Positions 42,339 through 49,522 are shown, counted from the first letter of the stretch. The stretch is DNA of 64,000 nucleotides from Allopusillimonas lactea (GCF_021653995.1 NZ_JAJJOZ010000008.1:62001-126000); one strand, 5' to 3'. Made by a program: numbers and translations. The notes: generated by a model from the letters alone, not told the origin.

Positions 42339-43499
42339 TTAACTCTTTTTGGGGGCTGCTTTCTTGGCAAAGTAGTGGTTGTAGGCCATGCGCCGATTGT
42401 TGTTGGTGTCCATGTCCCAAGGCACGGCACGCGAGGCGAAGGCGCGCTGGGATTCCTCGATCTCTTTGAAGAGGGCGTTGGTTTCCTTCTTTTTGGCGAT
42501 GATGCCGTCCCAGGTAGTGAGCTGCTCTTGGAGGATGCTGTCGGGCGTTTTGTAGAACTTGACGCCGTCCTGCTGCAGCTTGATGTAATCTTGGGAGTAG
42601 CGGTCGACTGCTTTCCAGGACATGTCGGCCGACGAGGCTTCGACCGCGTTGGCGATGATCGCCTTCATCTTCTCGGGCAGGGCGTTGTATTTGTCTTTGT
42701 TGAAGGTGATTTCAAAGGTTTCCGCCGCCTGGTGGAAGCTTTGCAGCATGCATACCTTGGACACGTCTGGGAAGCCGAGCAGACGGTCGGACGTGGCGTT
42801 GTTGAACTCGGCACCGTCGAGCAGGCCGCGATCGAGCGCAGGCACGATTTCGCCGCCGGGCAACGCGTTCACTGCGGCGCCCATCGCCGTGAATAGGTCG
42901 ATGGCCAAGCCGTTGGTGCGGAACTTCAGGCCTTTGAGGTCTTCAGTCTTTGTAATCGGTTTCTTGAACCAGCCAAAAGCCTGCGTGGGCATGGGGCCGG
43001 TGAGGAAGGTAACGACGTTGCCGCCAATTTCCTTGTAGAGTTTGTCGAGCAATTCTTTGCCGCCGCCGTACTTGTGCCATGCCAGCACCATGTTGGCGTC
43101 CATACCCATGGCCGGGCCCGAGGAATACAGTGCCAGCGCGTTCTGCTTGCCATAGTTGTAGCCCAGTACGCCATGGCCGCCATCAAGCGTGCCCTTGGAT
43201 ACGGCATCGAGTAGTGCGAACGCGGGCACGACGGCGCCGGCCGGCAGCACTTCGATCTTGAGGTCGCCACCTGTCATGTCGTTGACTTTCTTCGCGAAAT
43301 CAAGCGCGTACTCGTGGAAGATGTCGACCGTGGGCCATGTGCTCTGGAACCGGAGGTTGGTGACCCCCTGCGCTTTGGCAATGGCGGGGAAGCCCATGGA
43401 CATCGCCGCAGCGGTGCCGGCGGCTGCACCACCCAGAAAGCGGCGGCGGGAAGCCTGGGTAGTGGTGGACGATGCGTCCGGGGTAATGCGGCTTTTCAT
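42339..43499 (-). CDS. TRAP transporter solute-binding protein, Tat-exported
   Basis: This 386-residue periplasmic binding protein has a twin-arginine signal (SRRRFLGGAAAGTAAAMSMG, ending near AIAKAQG). The mature part matches the FcbT1/TakP class of DctP proteins (LRFQSTWPTVDIFHEYALDF, LKGLKFRTNGLAIDLFTAMG and LDGAEFNNATSDRLLGFPDV). The conserved arginine of KFRTNG likely binds a carboxylate. Likely ligands are 2-oxo acids or aromatic or hydroxy carboxylates; the exact one cannot be read. Export by Tat implies folding in the cytoplasm. Confidence 0.92.
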   Translation of the reverse strand: MKSRITPDASSTTTQASRRRFLGGAAAGTAAAMSMGFPAIAKAQGVTNLRFQSTWPTVDIFHEYALDFAKKVNDMTGGDLKIEVLPAGAVVPAFALLDAVSKGTLDGGHGVLGYNYGKQNALALYSSGPAMGMDANMVLAWHKYGGGKELLDKLYKEIGGNVVTFLTGPMPTQAFGWFKKPITKTEDLKGLKFRTNGLAIDLFTAMGAAVNALPGGEIVPALDRGLLDGAEFNNATSDRLLGFPDVSKVCMLQSFHQAAETFEITFNKDKYNALPEKMKAIIANAVEASSADMSWKAVDRYSQDYIKLQQDGVKFYKTPDSILQEQLTTWDGIIAKKKETNALFKEIEESQRAFASRAVPWDMDTNNNRRMAYNHYFAKKAAPKKS

Positions 43500-43579
43500 T
43501 GCTGGTCTCCTGACTTATGGCTTGGTTATTTGCTGCAACGACTGAGAATCTTTGTGTGATCACTCTACTGCCGGTGTTT

Positions 43580-43608
43580 TTATAGGCGATAGACTGAGCC
43601 ATAGTCAA
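43580..43608 (-). promoter_or_regulatory. Sigma-70 promoter of TRAP operon
   Basis: On the minus strand TTGACT (43608-43603), a 17-base spacer and CTATAA (43585-43580) form a good housekeeping promoter about 80 bases before dctP. AGGAG precedes the ATG. Confidence 0.65.
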
Positions 43609-43813
43609 CAATTTGTAAGCAGGTTAAAACCCTTATAGCCCTAACCATTGAAGCTGTGTTTTGGGACGAAACTCTAGTGTTTTCAGGGTGTTGACGATTG
43701 GCCGAGTTGGCGATTACCTGTCTGGAGAAGCAGTAGGGAGATGCTGGCTATGATCTGGTGTAACGCATAACGTTGCTTGGTGGCGTTATTGGCGCGGCCG
43801 GATTACATGGCAC

Positions 43814-43855
43814 GGAGGGTGCGGCTTGGAGGGTGCGGCTTGGAGGGTGCGGCAC
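43814..43855. repeat. GC-rich 14-bp tandem repeat
   Basis: GGAGGGTGCGGCTT occurs twice and a third time as GGAGGGTGCGGCAC, with further degenerate G-rich copies to about 43900. It lies in the 460-base gap between gntR and dctP, which otherwise contains only the dctP promoter. The G-runs could form a G-quadruplex on the plus strand. Confidence 0.8.
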
Positions 43856-43959
43856 GGGGGGTCTCGCACGGAGGGTCGGGTGCAGAGGGCGGCGGGCGAG
43901 CCGTCTTGGGTGCGGCGGTATGTGCCGCAGAACGTGGCGTGGTGACGCGCCGAGGCGGA

Positions 43960-44709
43960 TCATCCCAGGATGTTGCGGCTCACTGCGTGCAGATGTTTGG
44001 ATAGTGCATGGCGCGCGCGCTCGGCGTCCCGCGTCTGCAGCGCTTCAAATATGGCTTTGTGTTCGGCCTCGCGTTCGGCACGGCGTTTCGCCGTAGCGTT
44101 GCGCCGTTTCAGTTCGCCCCATTCGGCCAGGTCACGCGCAGCGGTGATCATGCGGTAGATATCGACCAGCAGCACGTTGTGCGTGGCTTCCGCGATGGCT
44201 TGGTGGAATAAGCCATCCCATGCTTCGAATTCTTCCTGGGTAGTGGCGCGTTCGGCACCTTCGATCGCGGCACGTATGCGGTCCAGGTCCGCCGCGTTGG
44301 CGCGGCTGGCGACCAGGGCGGGCAGCAAGGGCTCGATGAGGGCTCGGGCTTCCATGATTTCCTGCGGACTTGCGTCGCGGGCCGGCGGAGCAGAGGGAAT
44401 GGATGCAGCGGCATGCACTTCGTCGAACGCAGCGTTCTCAGCAATGTACGTCCCACTGCCTATCACGCGCACAATGCGGCCGCGGCCCTCTATACGGCCC
44501 AGCGCTGCGCGGATGGCCCCGCGCGTTACGCCGTAGCGTTCGGCCAGCGCCCGCTCCGTGGGCAGACGATCGCCCGGTTTGCTGTCGGGGCTGTCGATAA
44601 GCGCCGTAAGGACGACGTCGAGGTGTGTGCCGCCGACGTGCGACTCGTCCCGGCTTGGGGACTGTGCCCGGCGTGTACCTTTGGCGACTGGGGAGTTAGC
44701 TGTGGTCAT
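43960..44709 (-). CDS. GntR-family regulator, FadR subfamily
   Basis: This 249-residue regulator has an N-terminal winged helix (RLPTERALAERYGVTRGAIR, AALGRIEGRGRIVRV) and a C-terminal all-helical FCD ligand domain with metal-site-like residues (EARALIEPLLPALVASR, WDGLFHQAIAEATHN, HKAIFEALQTRD, HLHAV). It is divergent from a TauE/SafE permease; palindromic sites of the FadR type lie between them. It also lies upstream of the TRAP operon on the same strand, but no matching site was seen before dctP. It most likely controls itself and the permease. Confidence 0.9.
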   Translation of the reverse strand: MTTANSPVAKGTRRAQSPSRDESHVGGTHLDVVLTALIDSPDSKPGDRLPTERALAERYGVTRGAIRAALGRIEGRGRIVRVIGSGTYIAENAAFDEVHAAASIPSAPPARDASPQEIMEARALIEPLLPALVASRANAADLDRIRAAIEGAERATTQEEFEAWDGLFHQAIAEATHNVLLVDIYRMITAARDLAEWGELKRRNATAKRRAEREAEHKAIFEALQTRDAERARHALSKHLHAVSRNILG

Positions 44710-44803
44710 GTTGAAAATGCTTCATGCATATATGGCGTGGAAGCTGGTGGTGCGGATCGCCTGTCGCACGTGCCTTGCATAGATAAGCGCCCCAATAACG
44801 CAA

Positions 44804-44881
44804 ATTGGTTAACCAATATACAGCAAAAACCACAAAATTACCGTGTTTTTAATACCATGGTTGACCAATTTGGTGAACCGA
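44804..44881. promoter_or_regulatory. Cluster of GntR/FadR-type operators
   Basis: ATTGGTTAACCAAT (44804-44817) is a perfect 14-base palindrome; ATGGTTGACCAA (44857-44868) and TTGGTGAACCGA (44870-44881) are close copies of the TTGGT..ACCAA core. All lie in the 313-base divergent gap between the GntR gene and the permease gene. The core fits known FadR-subfamily sites (TGGTnnnACCA type). Confidence 0.72.
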
Positions 44882-45022
44882 TGGCATGATGCATACGCAT
44901 CTATACATGCAAAGTAGCGGTTGCCTGCTTCCTGGCTCGCGCTCGCTGCTCGCTTGTTTTCACAGGGTGGGGCGCCGGGTGCGCTGCGCCATTGGTACCA
45001 ACTCTCCGCGTTTTACCCTCAC

Positions 45023-45832
45023 ATGACACTCACGCTAGCTATTGAGTTACTGATCATCGGCCTGGGCTCGGGCTTTATCGCGGGCCTGCTGGGCATAGGC
45101 GGCGGCATGGTCATGGTACCTATTCTTACTTTTTTGCTTTCCCGCACTGGGGTGGCGGACGGGCTGGCGGTGAAAATGGCTATTGCCACGTCGATGGCGG
45201 TGATTGTGTTCACTTCCATTTCCAGCGTGCGTGCGCATCACAAACGCGGCGCCGTGCGATGGGACATTGTCGCCAAGCTCGCTCCAGGCATCGTCGTCGG
45301 AAGCCTGATCGGCAGCATCGGGGTGTTCTCGCTGCTGAAGGGGAGCTATCTGGCGATCTTCTTCGCGGTATTTGTTGCCTTCTCAGCCACGCAGATGTTC
45401 CTGAACAAAAAGCCATCCCCCAGCCGCGAAATGCCGGGCACGGGTGGCCAATTGCTGGCCGGCGGCGTTATCGGGCTGATCTCGGGCTTGGTGGGTGCTG
45501 GTGGGGGATTCATCAGTGTGCCGTTCATGGCATGGTGCAACGTGGCCATCCATACCGCCGTCGCCACCAGCGCGGGGCTGGGCTTTCCCATCGCGCTCAG
45601 CAACGTGGCAGGTTACGTGGTATCTGGTTTGTCGGTTCAGGGACTGCCGCCGGGCTCATTCGGCTATATCTGGCTGCCGGCGTTGGCACTCATTGCCACG
45701 GGCAGCGTGCTTACCGCACCCTTGGGCGCCAAGGCAGCACACAGCCTGCCGGTGGCTACGCTCAAACGCGTGTTCGCCAGCATGTTGTATCTACTGGCGG
45801 CGTATATGCTGTGGAAGGGGCTTGCCGCTTAG
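45023..45832 (+). CDS. TauE/SafE-family membrane permease
   Basis: This 269-residue polytopic protein belongs to the TSUP family, which moves sulfite, sulfonates or other organic anions. The start is the ATG at 45023 (MTLTLAIELLIIGLGSGFIA). The two TSUP half repeats are visible (GLLGIGGGMVMVPILTFLLS and GLISGLVGAGGGFISVPFMA). It is divergent from the GntR gene with FadR-type sites between them, so its expression is probably ligand-responsive. The substrate cannot be read. Confidence 0.9.
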   Translation: MTLTLAIELLIIGLGSGFIAGLLGIGGGMVMVPILTFLLSRTGVADGLAVKMAIATSMAVIVFTSISSVRAHHKRGAVRWDIVAKLAPGIVVGSLIGSIGVFSLLKGSYLAIFFAVFVAFSATQMFLNKKPSPSREMPGTGGQLLAGGVIGLISGLVGAGGGFISVPFMAWCNVAIHTAVATSAGLGFPIALSNVAGYVVSGLSVQGLPPGSFGYIWLPALALIATGSVLTAPLGAKAAHSLPVATLKRVFASMLYLLAAYMLWKGLAA

Positions 45833-46032
45833 GGCGCACTCTTGGTCGGCACCTCTTGGTCAGCATTTAGCCAGGAGGTAGAAATGCCTCCAGGCTTAGC
45901 CGGGCGGGCACCTGCGGCAGTGTACGTTTAGCCCCTGAGGCATAGATCCTGCTGCCTGCGGGATACGAAAATGCACTGATGGCCGTGTCGGCCACCAGTG
46001 CATTCTGCTACCCGCAGCGTGTGGGGTGCGGT

Positions 46033-46350
46033 TTAGAACGCAAAGCCCCCAATACGGATCACCGGTTCGATCACAATAGAAGGCGCATCTTCGTAGTAAA
46101 CGTGCTCTTCATAATAGTGGCGGTGACGCGGCGGCTTGCACTTGCGCTTTTCCTTGTACTCGCCATCGCGCTTGTATTCGCGTTTTATCTTGCAGTTGCC
46201 GACCCAGTATTCCTCTTTGAATTCCCGGTGGCGGCCGTAATCCTCGTAGTAATCGTGATCATCGTCATAATCGTCCCAGTCTGCGAGCGCGACTTGGGGC
46301 AACGCGGCAAGCGCCGATGCGAGCAACAGAGTATGCAGCAATACCTTCAC
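46033..46350 (-). CDS. Small secreted Tyr/Asp/Lys-rich protein of unknown function
   Basis: Starting at a GTG (46350; AAGG upstream), this 105-residue product has a clean signal peptide (VKVLLHTLLLASALAALPQV, then ALA-DWDD). The mature protein has an acidic tyrosine-rich stretch (DWDDYDDDHDYYEDYG), then a basic stretch (EYKRDGEYKEKRKCKPPRH), two cysteines that could form a disulfide, and a hydrophobic end VIEPVIRIGGFAF. I recognise no family; similar small exported proteins occur in Alcaligenaceae. An upstream in-frame start at 46506 would bury the signal peptide. Confidence 0.7.
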   Translation of the reverse strand: MKVLLHTLLLASALAALPQVALADWDDYDDDHDYYEDYGRHREFKEEYWVGNCKIKREYKRDGEYKEKRKCKPPRHRHYYEEHVYYEDAPSIVIEPVIRIGGFAF

Positions 46351-46660
46351 GGAAGACGCCTTTCGAGATAAGAACGCCTGCAGTGTAAGCCGCTCAAGGC
46401 CCGCGAGTCGGATACGCATATCTCGGAATGTAACCCCGCCTTGTATAGGCGCCGTGCGTGTAGCACCTGGATACGTTGTGGGCTCGCTGGCGGCCAGGCC
46501 GTTCACCAGGCATGCTGGCCCTTGCGGCTGTTATCCGGTTTCTGTCCGGGCCTATCATCAAGCAGGGCGCCGTCCGTCAGTTCGCGATTGTTGACAGTCA
46601 GCTTGCCGTGCCTAGAGTGCGTATAGGTCAGGCGGTGACCACGACAAGCATTACACGCCG
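46351..46660. other. Gap between small secreted protein gene and island edge
   Basis: About 310 bases without a credible gene. Short plus-strand open frames have no ribosome site or domain. A TTGACA occurs at about 46593 without a convincing -10. Confidence 0.45.
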
Positions 46661-46699
46661 CAAAAACAAAACTGCCCCACATCTTTCGATGCGAGGCAG
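46661..46699 (-). terminator. Terminator at left island edge (probable original tRNA-Met terminator)
   Basis: On the minus strand a 12-bp stem (46699-46688 with 46683-46672, GAAA loop, some G-U pairs) is followed by TTTTGTTTTT. It lies just beyond the displaced copy of the tRNA 3' end, where the terminator of the intact tRNA would have been before insertion. Confidence 0.8.
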
Positions 46700-46712
46700 C
46701 CTAGTGAATTCT

Positions 46713-46731
46713 TTGGTGGCGCATCCCTGAT
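46713..46731. repeat. Distal attachment site (copy of tRNA-Met 3' end)
   Basis: Nineteen bases identical to 49225-49243. On the minus strand it reads as the last part of the tRNA T-arm, acceptor strand and CCA, followed by a terminator. Confidence 0.88.
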
Positions 46732-46865
46732 GCTGGGATTTTGCCCAGTGTTACGTAGAATATATATAATTCTCAACGTCTTACAAGCTGCTTGGCGCTA
46801 GTGTATCAGCGGGGTGTACCAGCTTCCAAGCGAAATCGATTACGAAATTCTTGGGCAAAAACACC

Positions 46866-46915
46866 TGCTTGTTCAGTTTGTATGCGCATATAATTTGTTG
46901 AGGAAGGTGCGCATA
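46866..46915 (+). promoter_or_regulatory. ccdAB promoter with palindromic operator candidates
   Basis: A perfect -10 TATAAT (46889-46894) lies 17 bases after a weak -35 TGCTTG (46866-46871). The palindrome TATGCGCATA (46881-46890) overlaps the -10 and TGCGCATA recurs at 46908-46915, suitable for CcdA autoregulation. AAGGAG (46931-46936) precedes the ccdA ATG. Confidence 0.6.
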
Positions 46916-46942
46916 GTCGCACTACTGAATAAGGAGATTGTC

Positions 46943-47191
46943 ATGCTGACCGGCAACCGTCCCCGCAGCGCGGCAAGGCGTGCCACGAATGTGTCACTGC
47001 CAGAGGACCTTCTTTCCGAGGCGAAGGCCTTGCAAATCAATATCTCGCAGGCCGCTGAAGCTGGTGTTGCCCAGGCCATCGCACGCACGCGCAGCGAGCG
47101 CTGGCTTGCCGAGAACAAGGAAGCCATTGAGAGCTCCAACGCTTTTGTTGAAAAACACGGCCTTCCACTGGCAAAGTATCGGATGTTCTGA
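46943..47191 (+). CDS. ccdA: Type II antitoxin CcdA
   Basis: The 82-residue protein has an N-terminal ribbon-helix-helix DNA-binding part (RRATNVSLPEDLLSEAKALQ) and a C-terminal toxin-binding tail very like other CcdA proteins (RWLAENKEAIESSNAFVEKH, GLPLAKYRMF). The start is the ATG at 46943, with AAGGAG six bases upstream. It overlaps ccdB by one base (TGATG). It lies inside the tRNA-Met island and may have kept the island from being lost. Confidence 0.94.
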   Translation: MLTGNRPRSAARRATNVSLPEDLLSEAKALQINISQAAEAGVAQAIARTRSERWLAENKEAIESSNAFVEKHGLPLAKYRMF

Positions 47192-47490
47192 TGAGCCGCT
47201 ACGACGTTTACGCGAACCCGTCAGGCCATGGGTATCTTCTTGATGTCCAGGCAGACATCCTGCAGTCGCTAAATACGAGAGCTGTTGTGCCACTGCTACC
47301 ACTTGGCGAGGCGCCCAAACCAGCAAAGACACTTAACCCTGTTTTTGACATAGGTGGTGAACCCTACGCGATGGTGACGCAATACATCGCTGCAGTTCCG
47401 GACAGGGAGCTACAGAACCCCGTATGCAGTCTCCGACAGTTGCACGACGATATTGTGGGTGCCATTGACTTTTTGTTTCATGGATTCTGA
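47191..47490 (+). CDS. ccdB: Type II toxin CcdB
   Basis: The 99-residue protein matches CcdB, which poisons DNA gyrase: MSRYDVYANPSGHGYLLDVQ, TLNPVFDIGGEPYAMVTQYI and DIVGAIDFLFHGF. F-plasmid CcdB ends in W-G-I, residues needed for gyrase poisoning; this copy ends F-H-G-F, so its toxicity may be reduced or its target contact altered. It is convergent with the JAB gene, with 26 bases between stops. Confidence 0.93.
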   Translation: MSRYDVYANPSGHGYLLDVQADILQSLNTRAVVPLLPLGEAPKPAKTLNPVFDIGGEPYAMVTQYIAAVPDRELQNPVCSLRQLHDDIVGAIDFLFHGF

Positions 47491-47516
47491 CTTGTCAGAG
47501 CGGGAGGCCATGCGTG

Positions 47517-48041
47517 TTAGATATCGCTCACGCAGTGTCTTTGCTCGAAGTGCCGGTCAGTGGGTTTCAGCGCATTTACCTCATGTAGTGATGCACCATC
47601 ATGCACCCATATGGCTAGTCCGGATGGAAACGGAGCCGTGCCGATAATTGTGAATATGATGCCGCTTAACTGCTTTTTGGCCGCAATGGCATAGTCTGCG
47701 GCGAGTTCTACATCCTCCTGCGATGGGGATGGCACCGGCTCCGGGTGTGAATGCCATAGCCCGATGCAGTGCAATCCCTTGGAGAACATCCTCTTGCGCT
47801 CAGCCATTGCTGTACTGGGAACAAACTGAACTCGTGCCCGTCGGGACCATGCTGGCTTCAACAGCGTGGCTTCGTCGATGACGATGGTGTCGGTGGTAAG
47901 GTCTCGCGAGTACAGCTGACGTACAGATTCCTTTGCGTTCCAGGCACATTGGGTGTGCTGAGAGAGAAACAGGGCAACGTGCCCAGGAATTTCCAGCTTC
48001 CAGCGTGCCCGGGCAACTTGGTATTGGAGGGCCTCGCTCAT
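47517..48041 (-). CDS. JAB/JAMM-domain isopeptidase, Cap3-like
   Basis: This 174-residue protein starts MSEALQYQVARARWKLEIPG at 48041; the ATG overlaps the stop of the E1-like remnant upstream (ATGA), marking them as one operon. The JAMM zinc motif is complete: glutamate in IVIDEATLL, then HSHPEPVPSPSQED (HxH, seven residues, SxxD). Such prokaryotic JAB enzymes cleave ubiquitin-like conjugates and occur with E1/E2-like proteins in CBASS (Cap3) and related defence operons. Its partner is broken here, so its present role is unclear. Confidence 0.85.
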   Translation of the reverse strand: MSEALQYQVARARWKLEIPGHVALFLSQHTQCAWNAKESVRQLYSRDLTTDTIVIDEATLLKPAWSRRARVQFVPSTAMAERKRMFSKGLHCIGLWHSHPEPVPSPSQEDVELAADYAIAAKKQLSGIIFTIIGTAPFPSGLAIWVHDGASLHEVNALKPTDRHFEQRHCVSDI

Positions 48042-48458
48042 GGTGCGCCCATGACTGAACGGTAGTCTCTGGTTCGCATGACAGAATCGTAGCGGGAGCC
48101 GTCCAGGGGCACGATGGCGCGCAGAGGGACCTGGCCTGAGACAGGAAGGGCGTCGTAGAAAGCTTTTGTCCTTACCCAGCTCCACACAGTTGCCTCGGTG
48201 CATTGGCCATCAAGCACGGCGAGGACCCGTTCTGTAGCGAATGCCGCGCCTTGCCAGGCATCCGCAGCGCCGTAGGGGTGACATTGGGGCTATCAAAGCG
48301 TTCGCTGTCGACAATGTCCAGGTTACCGACACCAGCGCGGGCAAGCAATTCCACAATGGGGCTTCCCAGGGATCCACAGCCGATGATGAGCACCTTTTTC
48401 TGCTGCCTTTTCTCGAATGGTTTCGGCGCGTGGTCTCGCGTGAGGCCCCAAGAGGCGT
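48038..48458 (-). pseudogene. ThiF/E1-like (Cap2-type) gene with internal deletion
   Basis: Read leftward, one frame gives DASWGLTRDHAPKPFEKRQQ, KKVLIIGCGSLGSPIVELLA, RAGVGNLDIVDSERFDSPNV, the nucleotide-binding start of an E1/ThiF adenylation domain. From about 48270 a different frame gives an E1-like C-terminal part (PYGAADAWQGAAFATERVLA, VLDGQCTEATVWSWVRTKAF, ending RDYRSVMGAP and TGA at 48038). The adenylation core between them, and any N-terminal E2 domain, is missing. The N-terminal frame runs into the recombinase 3' end. The gene cannot make a working E1. Confidence 0.8.
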
Positions 48459-49097
48459 CTAAGCCTTCGGCTCTGAGTGGTTAGAAACATACAGATGGCT
48501 CAAATCCACGCCTTCGAACCTAATCATGTCTACAGCTTCAATCAGGGCCTGGTTGCTGAACGTGCGACGACCACCGCTTTTCTTTCCGTAACGGTCGGTC
48601 ATCCCCTCAAGGGAATGCCCCATAAGAGCATCGAGAATCGATTCTGAAACACCGCTTTCAATGCCGAAATCCTTCATGTTGTGCCGGAATGAATGGAAGG
48701 TGTAGCGAGAGTCGTCGATGACGTGCTCGTCCAAGTATTCATTGAACCACGTTGAAAAGATGGCGGTGTATTGCTGGTATTTGTTCAGGCGCAGTTGCGG
48801 GAACAGCCGTTCATGCCCTTGTTCGCGTCGGCTTTCGACGAAAGCCTTAAAGCCGATTTTGAGCAGTTCCGGGTGCACGGGCACTGAGCGCCACGATGTA
48901 TCATTTTTCACGAATTGCGTTTCGTCCAGTTCTGTGATGCGTATCCAGAGCTGGTCACTGCGTAGGGAAATGTCGTTCACGAAGAGCTGACCAATTTCTT
49001 CCAGTCGTGCGCCTGTGGTGAACGCTATACGTTCAATGTCGCGGGTTGTTGGGCGGTGTATGTACCAGCCTTCTGTACCAGCTACTTCGTCTAGCAA
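48459..49097 (-). pseudogene. int: Truncated tyrosine recombinase (island integrase)
   Basis: The 212-residue frame covers only the catalytic domain of a phage-type integrase. The active residues are visible: R in FTTGARLEEIGQL, H-x-x-R in FHSFRHNMKDFG, H in LMGHSLEGMTD and Y in DRYGKK. About half of a normal 400-residue integrase (arm- and core-binding N-terminus) is absent; the frame is open only to about 49130. It lies next to tRNA-Met, the expected place for the integrase of this island. Excision would need a trans-acting enzyme. Confidence 0.85.
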
Positions 49098-49177
49098 CTT
49101 GTCGTTAAACCTAAAATGGAAACCACTTTAGATGAAAAAACACCATTGAAAATCAAATACTTACGTATTCAAGAAAC

Positions 49178-49217
49178 AAAAAAAAACCGCCCCGAACCTT
49201 GCGGTTTCGGGGCAGCT
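49178..49217 (-). terminator. Terminator after tRNA-Met, inside the island
   Basis: On the minus strand GCCCCGAAACC, a GCAA loop and GGTTCGGGGC (one bulged A) are followed by nine T. It ends tRNA-Met transcription and was probably brought in by the island. Confidence 0.85.
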
Positions 49218-49225
49218 TGTATTCT

Positions 49226-49302
49226 TGGTGGCGCATCCCTGATTCGAACAGGGGACCTGCGGATTATGATTCCGTCGCTCTAACCGGCTGAGCTAATGCG
49301 CC
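49226..49302 (-). tRNA. tRNA-Met (CAT anticodon)
   Basis: The 77-base cloverleaf has a 7-bp acceptor GGCGCAT/ATGCGCC, D-arm GCTC...GAGC, anticodon loop ATCATAA (anticodon CAT), T-arm CCCTG TTCGAAT CAGGG and an encoded CCA. The anticodon stem has four pairs plus an A-C mismatch at its base. An acceptor starting with a G-C pair marks it as elongator-type rather than initiator. Its 3' 19 bases are the attachment core of the island to the left. Confidence 0.93.
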
Positions 49303-49437
49303 ATAACGGAAGACCGCAACTATAGCATAGCGTTTTAATGCTGTGCAAGTGGGTGTTTGTCACTCGTAACCAGCGTCTGGTTGCGCTATGTTGCATCGAG
49401 GGCTGCACGCAGTGAGTACAATTGCGCTGATTTCAAT

Positions 49438-49509
49438 GCAGGGACGACCTTGCCACCGGCCATTACGCTTTCGTGCGAGTAGCCGGCGCCCGTAATTGGG
49501 GACGGCCCC
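49438..49509 (+). promoter_or_regulatory. Guanidine-II (mini-ykkC) riboswitch
   Basis: Two hairpins with the hallmark ACGR loops are seen: GCAGGG-ACGA-CCTTGC (49438-49453) and GGGG-ACGG-CCCC (49498-49509). The 44-base linker can form its own weaker stem. GGAG, the gdx ribosome site, starts four bases after the second hairpin, the usual translational-control layout. The downstream gene encodes the guanidinium exporter Gdx, a standard target of this class. Confidence 0.87.
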
Positions 49510-49522
49510 TGTGGAGAAACTG

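Larger units (their letters stand above)
46713..49243. mobile_element. Decayed tRNA-Met-integrated mini-island
   Basis: A 19-bp direct repeat (TTGGTGGCGCATCCCTGAT) occurs at 46713-46731 and, as the 3' end of tRNA-Met, at 49225-49243. Between them lie ccdA, ccdB, a JAB-domain gene, an internally deleted E1-like gene and the C-terminal half of a tyrosine recombinase next to the tRNA. This is the layout of an element integrated by site-specific recombination into a tRNA 3' end, now reduced to 2.5 kb and probably immobile. Confidence 0.85.

Noticed and set aside
43960..44709. GntR regulator as controller of the TRAP operon
   Set aside because: The palindromic operators lie on the other side, before the TauE/SafE gene; none was found before dctP. 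Control of the TRAP operon is not excluded but not supported.
46814..46942. N-terminal extension of the ccdA frame
   Set aside because: It covers the promoter and operator region; the ATG at 46943 has a strong ribosome site and matches CcdA length.
49226..49302. Anticodon-stem A-C mismatch as a sign of tRNA decay
   Set aside because: All other stems and the loop are intact, and a single mismatch at the base of the anticodon stem is tolerated in some tRNAs; not enough to call a pseudogene.
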